Below are positions 9,517 to 17,863 of a DNA stretch of 64,000 bases, one piece after another. Source of the stretch: Alphaproteobacteria bacterium (GTDB lineage Bacteria; Pseudomonadota; Alphaproteobacteria; Rhizobiales; GCA-2746425); the NCBI GenBank assembly GCA_024743215.1, contig JANSWZ010000014.1:1-64000 (forward strand), read 5' to 3'. Position 1 is the stretch's first letter. Every line of letters begins with the position of its first letter. The translations under genes were made by a program, and so were the position numbers. The notes under the pieces were generated by a model. The model ran no database searches and was not told the origin of the DNA. It saw only the letters and a program-made list of their open reading frames with translations.

Positions 9517-9612
9517 AGTGGCAAGGACAGGGTAGTTTCGCCGCTTACACGATGAAAACTCGAGCACGTGAAGGCGTTTATCGCTTCTCTGTGCCGCCGA
9601 CAGGGCCGTCGG
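9517..9612 (+). promoter_or_regulatory. dual-hairpin ANTAR target in the urt/dmf leader
   Basis: The first hairpin (9517-9545) has an outer stem AGTGGC/GCCGCT, a small internal loop, an inner stem GGAC/GTTT and the six-base loop AGGGTA. The second (9597-9612) has a perfect stem CCGAC/GTCGG and the loop AGGGCC. Both loops have A at position 1 and G at position 4. The spacer is 51 bases, nearly identical to the 52 bases in the divergent amiE leader, and the loop-closing bases are also shared. The transporter start is about 250 bases downstream. Antitermination by AmiR is inferred. Confidence 0.7.
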
Positions 9613-9652
9613 ATTTATACACTCAATCAATGATTGGAAATTTCAGCGCCAG

Positions 9653-9689
9653 ACCGCGCAGCGGTATTTATATGTCTTTTTTCAGACAT
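9653..9689 (+). terminator. candidate attenuator in the urt/dmf leader
   Basis: A short GC hairpin, ACCGC-GCA-GCGGT (9653-9665), is followed 11 bases later by six T (9677-9682). The T-run also lies in a second hairpin, ATGTCT/AGACAT (9672-9689), and overlaps a third possible stem TCAGAC/GTCTGA (9682-9700). The alternatives exclude one another, which suits a conditional terminator 40 bases after the second ANTAR hairpin. The T-run is not directly against the first stem, so this is tentative. Confidence 0.4.
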
Positions 9690-9859
9690 GAAGCGTCTGA
9701 TTATCGATGTTTGAGTTGTTCTGAACGTCCAATCACTTTTGAATATATTTTACAATCACGCCGACTACACAGTTTACACAAACAAACACCCGCATAACTC
9801 AAATAAAATCGACTGAACGAAACACATTCACAAATTATCTTTGAGGGAAAATTTCGAAA

Positions 9860-11167
9860 ATGAGTATTACCAGAAGAAAATTTCTTAAAACTGCCTCCGT
9901 TGGTGCGCTTGCTCTTGCGGCCCCGCATGTTTGGCTTCCCGGAAACCGAGAAGCCTGGGGTGCTACGCTTACAGCTGGCGAGCCCATCAAGGTCGGCCTG
10001 CTGTTCTCCCTGACCGGCGGCCTGGCAGTTCCGGAAGAAGATTCAACACTTGTCATGCAGTACGCAATTGATGAAATCAATGCTGCTGGCGGTATCAACG
10101 GCTCACCGATTGAGCCTGTGATTGTGGATGCGAAATCAGATTTCAAAGTCTACTCATCCAAGACCCGTGAACTGATCCTGCGTGACAAGGTGACATCGAT
10201 CTTTGGTTGTTACACATCGGCTAGCCGCAAAGCCATTTTGCCAATCGTCATGCAGCAGGACAATCTGCTGTTCTACCCGACTTGTTATGAAGGTGCTGAG
10301 TGCACGCAAAACACCATTTGCACCGGACCGCTTGCAAACCAGCACTCAAAGGATTTGATCCCTTACATGGTGGATCAATTTGGACCACGGGTCTTCTTTG
10401 TCGGCTCGAACTATGTATGGCCGAAAGAATCCAACAAAAACGCCAAGGTTTGGCTTGAGCAGGCCAATGGCGAACTGCTTGGCGAAGAATATATCCCGCT
10501 CGGCTCTTCCGAGTTCGGACCTGTTATTGAAAAAATCAGAGCGGCTAAACCGGACTTCATTTTCTCGACTGTCGTGGGCGCTTCCGACATCGCCTTCCAC
10601 CGCCAGTTCAAGCAAGCCGGCCTTAAAGTGGATTCAATGCCAATCGCATCATTGACCACCGGAGAGATCGAAACCAAGGCTATGGGTGCTGAGTTTGGCG
10701 CAGGTCACTTCCTGTCCGCTCCATATTTCCAGGCTCTGGAAAACCCGACCAATGAGAAGTTCGTGGAGAACTTCCTGGGCAGCCCATACGGCAAAAACGG
10801 CACAACTCACTACAATATGGAAGAGACATATACATCCGCTTATGTCTTTAAAGGCGCGCTTGAGAAAGCCATCGCTGACCACGGAATTGAAGATGTCACA
10901 CCACGCAAAATTCGTGATGCGGCTGCCGGTATCAAGCTCAGTGCAGACGTTTCTCCGGAAGGTGAAGTCTGGATTGATGGTGAGAACTTCAACACATGGC
11001 TCGTTCCAAAAATTGGTCAGTGTCAGGCAGATGGCAGCTTCAAGATCGTAAAGGAAGCTCCAGAACACGTCGCTCCGGATCCCTATTCAATCTACCCGGA
11101 CATCGGCAAGTGCACGGCTGACGGCCTGTTGGCACCTGATGGCACCCTTAGAACCGACGTCATTTAA
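9860..11167 (+). CDS. urtA: amide/urea ABC transporter substrate-binding protein (UrtA/FmdD type)
   Basis: Periplasmic binding protein of a branched-chain-type (HAAT) importer for urea or short amides, 435 aa. The N-terminus has a Tat signal with RRKFLK at residues 5-10 and a hydrophobic stretch ending near LPGNREAWGA. The mature part has the type I periplasmic fold, with the GCYTSASRKAILP segment shared by UrtA, FmdD and AmiC. It is first in the operon, behind a 250-base leader with ANTAR hairpins, and is followed by a strong stem-loop that should boost its own message. Because DMFase and amidase genes flank it, formamide or methylated formamides are as likely as urea. Substrate is inferred. 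Confidence 0.88.
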   Translation: MSITRRKFLKTASVGALALAAPHVWLPGNREAWGATLTAGEPIKVGLLFSLTGGLAVPEEDSTLVMQYAIDEINAAGGINGSPIEPVIVDAKSDFKVYSSKTRELILRDKVTSIFGCYTSASRKAILPIVMQQDNLLFYPTCYEGAECTQNTICTGPLANQHSKDLIPYMVDQFGPRVFFVGSNYVWPKESNKNAKVWLEQANGELLGEEYIPLGSSEFGPVIEKIRAAKPDFIFSTVVGASDIAFHRQFKQAGLKVDSMPIASLTTGEIETKAMGAEFGAGHFLSAPYFQALENPTNEKFVENFLGSPYGKNGTTHYNMEETYTSAYVFKGALEKAIADHGIEDVTPRKIRDAAAGIKLSADVSPEGEVWIDGENFNTWLVPKIGQCQADGSFKIVKEAPEHVAPDPYSIYPDIGKCTADGLLAPDGTLRTDVI

Positions 11168-11175
11168 GTGACTTC

Positions 11176-11217
11176 GGGTTTCGGACGCCTGAGAGCATTT
11201 CAAGGCGCCCGAAACCC
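11176..11217 (+). other. strong intercistronic stem-loop after urtA
   Basis: Arms GGGTTTCGG and CCGAAACCC (9 bp), one A/C mismatch, then CGCCT/AGGCG (5 bp) close a 12-base loop. No T-run follows. It lies directly after the binding-protein stop and is typical of elements that protect the upstream message so the binding protein outnumbers the permeases. Confidence 0.6.
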
Positions 11218-11280
11218 TCCCTGTCAAAAGGCCCGCAGGTCTTGAAGCAGACGTTTTAAACATTTGACTGAGAGTGAATT

Positions 11281-12156
11281 ATGGATCCGAGCGTCGTATT
11301 GAGTGCATTGGTGCTGGGAATCAGCATCGGCAGTATCTTTCTGGTTGCAGCTCTGGGGCTCGCCATAATTTACGGCACTGCCGGCGTTATCAACATGGCC
11401 CATGGTGAGCTGATCATGCTTGGCGCCTATACCACCTATACGCTTCAGACCTTTTTGGGCGTCCCCTTCTTTCTTTGTCTCCCGTTGTCATTTTGCATTG
11501 TGGCCCTGGTAGGCATCGCAATCGAGCGCCTTCTGATCCAACATCTTTACAATCGGCCTCTGGACACGCTTCTGGCCACCTGGGGCGTCTCCCTGGTGCT
11601 GATGCAGGGCGTCAGGCTGATCTTTGGCAGCGATCCGAAATATGTTCAGCTGCCTGCATTTCTGTCCACCAATCTTGATCTCGGCATTGTCAACGTATCG
11701 GTTTTCCGGATTTTCGTAGTCCTCGTCGCTGCCCTGCTGGTCTTTGCAACCTGGTACACATTCTACCGGACGCGGTTCGGCATCATGGTGCGCGCCGTAA
11801 CGCAGAACAAAGAGATGGCGGCATCTTTCGGCATCAATTCCGGGAAAACCTACATGCTGACATTTGCCATCGGGGCCGGCCTGGCCGGCGTTGCCGGGGC
11901 TATGTTTGGTGGACTCAACATCGTGCTTCCGACCATGGGCATGAGTTACGTCGTTGAAGCATTCCTGATGGTTGTTTCCGGAGGCGGAAGCCTTTTGGGC
12001 ACCATTCTGGCCAGCGGCTTTACCGGCCAAATGCAATCCATCTTTGCCTTCATCTTCAACGATACGTTCGCACGTTTCCTGATCTTTTTGATGGTTGTCA
12101 TCTTCCTGCGGTTCCGTCCTCAGGGCTTGATCGGCTCGGGCGATACCCGCCGATAA
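11281..12156 (+). CDS. urtB: amide/urea ABC transporter permease (UrtB type)
   Basis: Inner-membrane permease of the LivH/UrtB family, 291 aa, with about eight hydrophobic segments and the family pattern YGTAGVINMAHGE near residue 33. It pairs with the UrtC-like permease encoded 48 bases downstream. Start at the ATG at 11281, following GTGA-rich sequence without a strong ribosome binding site. It belongs to the urtABCDE-dmf operon. Family is clear; whether the cargo is urea or an amide cannot be told from sequence. Confidence 0.88.
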   Translation: MDPSVVLSALVLGISIGSIFLVAALGLAIIYGTAGVINMAHGELIMLGAYTTYTLQTFLGVPFFLCLPLSFCIVALVGIAIERLLIQHLYNRPLDTLLATWGVSLVLMQGVRLIFGSDPKYVQLPAFLSTNLDLGIVNVSVFRIFVVLVAALLVFATWYTFYRTRFGIMVRAVTQNKEMAASFGINSGKTYMLTFAIGAGLAGVAGAMFGGLNIVLPTMGMSYVVEAFLMVVSGGGSLLGTILASGFTGQMQSIFAFIFNDTFARFLIFLMVVIFLRFRPQGLIGSGDTRR

Positions 12157-12204
12157 CCAGAACAGATATCAGACATCTAGAGTAGCTTTGGAGCAGATCC
12201 GACA

Positions 12205-13320
12205 ATGACCATCAACCCCTATCACGATAAGCGTCTTCAATGGGTTGCCTATGCAATTTTCTTCGCGCTGTTGGCGCTGGTTCCAATCCTGCTCGATGAT
12301 GCTTTCCTGTTGAATCAACTTTCAACCTTTGGAGTGTATGGCATCCTGGCCCTGTCTTTGAGCTTGTGCTGGGGATTTGGCGGCATTCTGAATCTCGGTC
12401 AGGGCATTGCGTTTGGTCTTGGTGCCTATGGCATGGCCATGACCATGCAAATGCAGTCGCAGGACATCGATACCAATCCCATCCCGCCATTTATGCTCAA
12501 CAATGCACTTGAGAGCCTGCCCATGATCTGGGAGCCATTCTGGAATACCGGAACAGGCATTTTCCTCGCGGTAGCAATACCCACACTGTACTGCCTCATA
12601 TTCGGCGCGCTGATGTTTCAGGCACGCGTCTCCGGGCCGTTCTTTGCGATCATGACACTTGCAATGTTAAGTGCATTTTACACGGTTTTCATCGATCTGC
12701 AGCCCTACACAAATGGCGTGAATGGCATTTCACCACCGATGCCTTTGGAAGTGGGCTCACTGGTTGTTGATCCCTATTCCACAACATCTTACTGGATCGT
12801 TTATGCGGTCCTGTTGTTGTCCACCGTTGTTGCCAAATTGTTGACGCAAAGCAAATTCGGGCTGATCGTTCGCGCCCAGAACAATGATCCGGAGCGCGTC
12901 CGATTCCTCGGCTACAATGTCGCTGTTTATGAAACCCTGATTTACGCAATATCTGGCTGCATGGCTGCCTTGGCCGGGATGTGTTTCACATTCCTGACCC
13001 AATATGTCTCGCCAAGCCAGTTTGATGTCGGGTTCAGCATCTCAATCGTTATCTGGGCAGCCATTGGCGGGCGTGGATCCCTGTTGTGGGCCATTATGGG
13101 GGCCTTCATTGTCCAGGGCGCACAGAGCTATCTTGGTGATGAATTCCTCAACACCTGGATTTTGATCCTTGGTTTCTTCTTCATTCTGGTTGTCAGGTTC
13201 CTGCCTGGCGGTCTTGCAGGGCTGGTCGAGCTCATTCTGGGCAAGCTTCCAAACATGTCCAAGCAACAGAAAAGTCCCGGCGAAAAGCCCGTGGACAAAG
13301 CATCCCTGAAGGAGGCATGA
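12205..13320 (+). CDS. urtC: amide/urea ABC transporter permease (UrtC type)
   Basis: Second inner-membrane permease, LivM/UrtC family, 371 aa. The conserved segment GFGGILNLGQGIAFGLGAY lies near residue 57, and several transmembrane helices follow. A hydrophilic C-terminal tail ends in a lysine-rich stretch. It is encoded 48 bases after urtB, and a GGAGG just before its own stop serves the next gene, urtD. Confidence 0.88.
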   Translation: MTINPYHDKRLQWVAYAIFFALLALVPILLDDAFLLNQLSTFGVYGILALSLSLCWGFGGILNLGQGIAFGLGAYGMAMTMQMQSQDIDTNPIPPFMLNNALESLPMIWEPFWNTGTGIFLAVAIPTLYCLIFGALMFQARVSGPFFAIMTLAMLSAFYTVFIDLQPYTNGVNGISPPMPLEVGSLVVDPYSTTSYWIVYAVLLLSTVVAKLLTQSKFGLIVRAQNNDPERVRFLGYNVAVYETLIYAISGCMAALAGMCFTFLTQYVSPSQFDVGFSISIVIWAAIGGRGSLLWAIMGAFIVQGAQSYLGDEFLNTWILILGFFFILVVRFLPGGLAGLVELILGKLPNMSKQQKSPGEKPVDKASLKEA

Positions 13321-13323
13321 TTC

Positions 13324-14067
13324 ATGGCTGGTGTTCTTGAAATACAAAACCTCCAGAAGAATTTTGACGCTGTCAAAGTCATCAATGATTTCAGTATGGA
13401 CGTTATTGAGCTGACATTATGCTGCCTGGTCGGCCCCAATGGTGCTGGCAAAACCACAACCATGGATTTGATTACCGGTCGGCAAAAGCCAACCTCCGGC
13501 AGTGTGACTTTTCGCGGCCATGTGATTACGGGCGAGAATGAACAAATGATTGCACGACGCGGGCTGGGACGGAAATTCCAGATTCCCGCAGTGTTTCGTG
13601 AATTGACCGTCAGGCAAAACCTGGAAGTGGCTTACAGCCATGAGGTCAACGCGCTCAAGAATATCTTCAGCTTTTCGTCCAGGCAGTGCGACGCGCGCAT
13701 AGATGAGGTCGCCGAACAGGTTGGCTTGCAAGAGCGACTTGCAGTGATTGCCGGCACGCTCTCCCATGGCGAAACACAGTGGCTCGAAATCGGGATGGTT
13801 CTCATGCAGGACCCTGCCCTGCTGCTTCTGGATGAGCCAGTGGCGGGAATGACCGAGCAGGAAATCGAGAAGACAGCCGATATTCTGAACACGATGAAGA
13901 AAACAAAAACCCTGATCGTTGTTGAGCATGACATGGGTTTTGTGCGCGAGATTGCGGACATTGTAACCGTTATGCATATGGGATCGCTCCTTGCGCAGGG
14001 CACGATTCAGGAGATCGAAACCAATCAACAGGTCCGTGACGTTTATCTTGGAACGGAGGATCACTGA
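13324..14067 (+). CDS. urtD: amide/urea ABC transporter ATP-binding protein (UrtD type)
   Basis: LivG/UrtD-type ATPase, 247 aa, on the cytoplasmic face of the transporter. Walker A GPNGAGKTTT is near residue 38. The signature is the variant LSHGETQWLEIG, which is typical of UrtD rather than the usual LSGGQ. Walker B is LLLLDEPVAGM. A strong GGAGG ribosome binding site sits 9 bases before the ATG. The last base of its stop is the first base of the urtE start. Confidence 0.9.
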   Translation: MAGVLEIQNLQKNFDAVKVINDFSMDVIELTLCCLVGPNGAGKTTTMDLITGRQKPTSGSVTFRGHVITGENEQMIARRGLGRKFQIPAVFRELTVRQNLEVAYSHEVNALKNIFSFSSRQCDARIDEVAEQVGLQERLAVIAGTLSHGETQWLEIGMVLMQDPALLLLDEPVAGMTEQEIEKTADILNTMKKTKTLIVVEHDMGFVREIADIVTVMHMGSLLAQGTIQEIETNQQVRDVYLGTEDH

Positions 14068-14765
14068 TGCTGCTCAATCTTCAGGACGTATCATCATTTT
14101 ATGGCAACACCCGCATTCTGCGAAATGTGACAATGGGCGTGGCAAAGGGCAGCTGTCTTTGCGTTTTGGGACGAAACGGGGTTGGCAAAACCACACTCGT
14201 GAAAACCATTATGGGCCTGACCGACAAGATCGAGGGTGAAATACACCTCGATGGCGCTGATTTGAGTGCAAGCCGGACAGATGAGCGCGCCAAATGCGGT
14301 ATTGGTTACATCCCACAGGGCCGACAGATACTTGGCAAATTCACCGTTCGGGAGAACATTCTGCTCGGCACCTTTGCAAGGGCCGATGAGAGCACGACGA
14401 TTCCCGACATCTGCCTGGAGCTGTTTCCTTACCTGAAAGAGAATCTGAACCGCAGAGCGGGTCTTTTGTCAGGCGGTCAGCAACAGCAACTGGCCATTGC
14501 CCGAGCGCTGGCGGTCAACCCGCAAATTTTGCTTCTGGATGAACCGACCGAGGGTATTCAGCCGAACATCGTTGCTGAAATCGGCGAGACGCTCAAGATG
14601 CTGAACAAGGAGCTGGGCATCACGCTTGTGCTGACCGAACAGCACATCAAAGTCGCCCGCAAGCTCGGCGATGAATTTGTGATGATGGACAATGGCCGCG
14701 TCGTGGACAGCGGACCGATAGCGGAACTCACCGACGACGTTGTGGAGCGGCACATGACGGTGTGA
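14067..14765 (+). CDS. urtE: amide/urea ABC transporter ATP-binding protein (UrtE type)
   Basis: LivF/UrtE-type ATPase, 232 aa, second nucleotide-binding subunit of the importer. Walker A is GRNGVGKTTL, the signature LSGGQQQQLAIARAL and Walker B LLLDEPTEGIQPN, as expected for UrtE. Its ATG overlaps the urtD stop by one base, which suggests translational coupling. The DMFase small-subunit gene begins 60 bases downstream on the same strand. Confidence 0.9.
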   Translation: MLLNLQDVSSFYGNTRILRNVTMGVAKGSCLCVLGRNGVGKTTLVKTIMGLTDKIEGEIHLDGADLSASRTDERAKCGIGYIPQGRQILGKFTVRENILLGTFARADESTTIPDICLELFPYLKENLNRRAGLLSGGQQQQLAIARALAVNPQILLLDEPTEGIQPNIVAEIGETLKMLNKELGITLVLTEQHIKVARKLGDEFVMMDNGRVVDSGPIAELTDDVVERHMTV

Positions 14766-14825
14766 GCAACCAAAAAACAATCGTCGAAATCAGATACGTC
14801 ATTCAACAGGGAAAGGAAAACCAAG

Positions 14826-15266
14826 ATGATTAGTATACCGCCTGCTGGCTCTCCGGAGAGAGAGGCCTTGATCGCAGAACACAAAGCATGCGTCGATTCC
14901 ATGAAGGGTGTCGCTGGGTTTTCGATCTTGAAATGCGAAACACCAGGAGACACGACTGTGGTGTCCGGTGGTGTTCATGAATCGCCGCTTTTGAAACGCG
15001 TTTTGTTGCGTATGCGTGGCGAGTCTCCTGCCGGAAAGCTTATTGTTGTCTGTACCAAAGTCGAAGCCGAATGGCGCATTGCGCGCTTGTCCGGCATCCG
15101 GGGTGTTCCGCCCGAATTCATTGATGACAAAGTCTATGATTGCGAACAGGAGATTCAGCACGAGATTTTTCTGATGCGCCTTGATGAACTGCCGGAATCT
15201 GCGGGAATGCCTGAAGATTACCATGAAGGCTGGAAGCGTAGAAGTGACAATTGGCCGGTGACCTGA
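14826..15266 (+). CDS. dmfA1: N,N-dimethylformamidase small (alpha) subunit
   Basis: Small subunit of the DMFase that hydrolyses dimethylformamide to dimethylamine and formate, 146 aa, cytoplasmic. The identification rests on a recalled match to DmfA1 of Alcaligenes/Paracoccus: an HxSPxLxRV segment, then an EW...R segment, and a C-terminal block ending FLxRxxxL, in the same order and spacing. The next gene is the large subunit, as in known dmfA1A2 loci. The family subunit is about 130 aa, so this one is slightly longer. A purine-rich AGGGAAAGG precedes the ATG. It has no motif of its own that suggests catalysis. Confidence 0.82.
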   Translation: MISIPPAGSPEREALIAEHKACVDSMKGVAGFSILKCETPGDTTVVSGGVHESPLLKRVLLRMRGESPAGKLIVVCTKVEAEWRIARLSGIRGVPPEFIDDKVYDCEQEIQHEIFLMRLDELPESAGMPEDYHEGWKRRSDNWPVT

Positions 15267-15279
15267 GCAGCCTTTCCAC

Positions 15280-15370
15280 AATCGTGGATGCTGTAACCAG
15301 CTGATTAAGTGACGGAAATAATTGGAATTAAAAAACACGCTTCGGCGTGAATGGCAGCGCTTTACCTGCC
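15280..15370 (+). other. cluster of stem-loops between dmfA1 and dmfA2
   Basis: Three hairpins fill the 126-base gap: CCAC-AATC-GTGG near 15280-15291; CACGC-TTCG-GCGTG at 15336-15349, which has the extra-stable UUCG tetraloop; and GGCAG/CTGCC at 15353-15370 with an 8-base loop. The second is preceded by a run of A, so on the minus strand it would look like a terminator, but no gene lies on that strand. A role in subunit balance is inferred. Confidence 0.5.
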
Positions 15371-15392
15371 GCTATGTCTAAGGAGAACTGAA

Positions 15393-17762
15393 ATGAGTTC
15401 AATGAGGTTGACTGGATATGCCGATAAATTCGGTGTGCACCCAGGCGAGAGCATCAAGTTTTATGTCAATTGCGACGGACCTTCCCAGTACAAGGCCGAA
15501 ATTGTACAGATGATCAATGGAGACACGAACCCGCGCGGTCCCGGCTTCATTGAAAAGCCTGTCCCCGGCTCGTTGGAAGAAACCGTTTCCGGCCGCAAAC
15601 AGATCATCCATGGCGGCTCTTACGGGTTTGTTCCTGATTGTAACGCTCTCAATGTGGAGAGCTTTACCCTGCAGTGCTGGGTCTGGCCGACAACACCCAT
15701 TACCCATCCGAAATACTGGAAACATGGCGCCCAGGGTCTGGTCACAAAATGGTCGGATGACGTTGGCTATGGCCTGTTCATCAACGAGAAGGGCCATGCA
15801 GAAGTCCGCATCAATGGTGAAAAGCTGGAATCCACAACCCCGCTTCGTGACCATGCTTGGCATTTCCTGGCAGCGACCTTCGATGCCAAAACCGGCAAGC
15901 TGATACTGATCCATGAACCGCAAATCGAATATGCTCTGGATCCGGTGATTGAGCCTGTCGAAATGACGATTTCCGGCAAGCTGAAAAACACGTCCACCCC
16001 GTTGGCCATGGCAGCCTATGTGGATGGTGTGAGCGAAGATCCGCTCGCAGCTTCTTCCCTGCCAGCTGGCATCACTTTTGCCGGCAAATACAATGGCAAA
16101 CTGGATACTCCGCGTCTGTGTGCAAAAGCTTTGTCACGCGCTGAAATCGAAATGATGAAACTGGGCGCTCAGCCTGGTCTGACAGAAAGACGTAACAGTG
16201 GCCCAACTGGACCCTTGTCTGAAGTCATTGTTGGTGCTTGGGAATTTTCTGAAGGCATCAGCACACTCGTGGCTACGGATTTTGGCCCTTACCGACTGGA
16301 TGCAACACTGGTCAACTGCCCGACACGCGGTCTGACAGGTCATAACTGGTCTGGAACAACCTTTGACTGGAAACAGTCACCGGGTGAATATGGTGCCATC
16401 CATTTCCATGATGATGATGTCGACAATGCACGCTGGGATGTCGATTTTGAATGGACCGTTCCCGACGATTGCAAAAGCCGGTTCTATGCCGCAAAGCTGA
16501 CAACACCCGAAGGCGATGAAGATTACATTCCTTTCTGGGTGGTTCCGGAAATTGGCGATGAGCAGTCGAAAATCGCGGTCATGGTTCCGACAATCAGCTA
16601 CATGGCCTACGCCAATGAGCACGTCGCCTGTAATGCAGGTGGTGCCGAGTTGTTCATCTATCGTGTGCCCATCATGCAGCATCAGAACATGTTCCTTGCC
16701 GAGCACAGAGAATATGGCGGATCGATCTACGATACCCATACGGATGGTTCCGGTATCTGCCTGTCGTCAAGACTGCGCCCGATCCTGAGCATCAGACCAA
16801 AATACGATCACTTCCTGGCCCAGGCGCCATGGCAATATCCAGCCGATCTGCATCTGATCTACTGGTTGGAAACCATGGGCTATGAGTATGATGTCTTCAC
16901 CGATGAGGACCTCACCTATGATGGACTGGCACGTATTGAGAACTACAGTGTCATCATCACCGGTTCTCACCCGGAACATAATACGGGCACCCAGTTGGAT
17001 GCTCTGCACAACTATACGCAGCGCGGTGGTCGCATCATGTATATGGGTGCTGATGCCTGGTATTGGGTCCACTCGTTCCACCCCGCCTATGACGAACTTG
17101 GTCGCGGTGTGATGACTGAGATGCGCCGTTGTGAGTCAGGTATTCGGACCTGGCGTGCAGACCCAGGTGAATATTACCATCAGGGCACCGGAGAACTGGG
17201 AGGCATGTGGCGCTTCCGAGGGCGATATCTGCATTCTGTTGCAGGTGTCGGCATGTCTTCTGAAGGTTTTGACATTTCATCCTATTTCTCGCGGACGCCG
17301 GAAAGTAATGATGACCGTGTCTCATGGGCCTTTGAAGGCATTGAGTATGACGAAATGCTCGGCAATTTCGGCCTGGTCGGTGGCGGTGCTGCCGGTCTTG
17401 AGCTGGATATCGTTGACACCATGCTGGGTTCGCCCCCACACACATTAACGGTTGCAACATCCGCTGGGCGCCACACAGAAGCCTACCTTCTGGTGATGGA
17501 AGATTTCGGATTTAACCAGCAGGGTCTCGATGGCACAACGCATCCGCGTGTTCGCGGTGATATTGCCTATCACGAGACACCCAATGGTGGTGCGTGCTTC
17601 GCCTTCTCATCGATTGCCTTCTGCGGATCGCTTCCATGGAACAATTGCGACAACAACATCTCCAAACTTGTGCAGAACGTGTTGGATCGCTTTGCGGTAC
17701 CAGGACCCTTGCCTGCGGCACCTGCGGACGCGATCAAATATCGCGGACGTGCAGACTACTAA
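15393..17762 (+). CDS. dmfA2: N,N-dimethylformamidase large (beta) subunit
   Basis: Catalytic subunit of DMFase, 789 aa, cytoplasmic. The N-terminal half holds a beta-sandwich of the LamG/concanavalin type (about residues 60-260); the C-terminal half is the amidohydrolase region. Known DMFase holds a mononuclear iron through two tyrosines and one glutamate. The matching residues are present here: Y406 in AYANE, Y446 in SIYD and E528 in GSHPE. The start at 15393 (MSSMRLTGYAD) has an AAGGAGA ribosome binding site; the frame is open upstream but not family-like. It follows dmfA1 after a hairpin-rich gap. The product formate suits the fds and fhs genes, and dimethylamine feeds the methylamine pathway after one demethylation not encoded here. 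Confidence 0.92.
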   Translation: MSSMRLTGYADKFGVHPGESIKFYVNCDGPSQYKAEIVQMINGDTNPRGPGFIEKPVPGSLEETVSGRKQIIHGGSYGFVPDCNALNVESFTLQCWVWPTTPITHPKYWKHGAQGLVTKWSDDVGYGLFINEKGHAEVRINGEKLESTTPLRDHAWHFLAATFDAKTGKLILIHEPQIEYALDPVIEPVEMTISGKLKNTSTPLAMAAYVDGVSEDPLAASSLPAGITFAGKYNGKLDTPRLCAKALSRAEIEMMKLGAQPGLTERRNSGPTGPLSEVIVGAWEFSEGISTLVATDFGPYRLDATLVNCPTRGLTGHNWSGTTFDWKQSPGEYGAIHFHDDDVDNARWDVDFEWTVPDDCKSRFYAAKLTTPEGDEDYIPFWVVPEIGDEQSKIAVMVPTISYMAYANEHVACNAGGAELFIYRVPIMQHQNMFLAEHREYGGSIYDTHTDGSGICLSSRLRPILSIRPKYDHFLAQAPWQYPADLHLIYWLETMGYEYDVFTDEDLTYDGLARIENYSVIITGSHPEHNTGTQLDALHNYTQRGGRIMYMGADAWYWVHSFHPAYDELGRGVMTEMRRCESGIRTWRADPGEYYHQGTGELGGMWRFRGRYLHSVAGVGMSSEGFDISSYFSRTPESNDDRVSWAFEGIEYDEMLGNFGLVGGGAAGLELDIVDTMLGSPPHTLTVATSAGRHTEAYLLVMEDFGFNQQGLDGTTHPRVRGDIAYHETPNGGACFAFSSIAFCGSLPWNNCDNNISKLVQNVLDRFAVPGPLPAAPADAIKYRGRADY

Positions 17763-17774
17763 GCCGACAAAAAA

Positions 17775-17802
17775 GCCGTCAGCTCAATTCAGAGCTGGCG
17801 GC
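17775..17802 (+). other. stem-loop after dmfA2
   Basis: Arms GCCGTCAGCTC (17775-17785) and GAGCTGGCGGC (17792-17802) give 11 pairs, one a T/G wobble, closing the loop AATTCA. There is no T-run, so it is an intercistronic stability or processing element rather than an operon end. The loop lacks G at position 4, so it is not an ANTAR site. Confidence 0.5.
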
Positions 17803-17863
17803 ACCTGTATCAGTACCAGCGGCCTTTTACCACAAATGCCGCAAAAGTCGGAGGAAGAAGCAC

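Noticed and set aside
17775-17802. Third ANTAR hairpin after dmfA2
   Set aside because: The loop has six bases but T, not G, at position 4, and there is no paired second hairpin.
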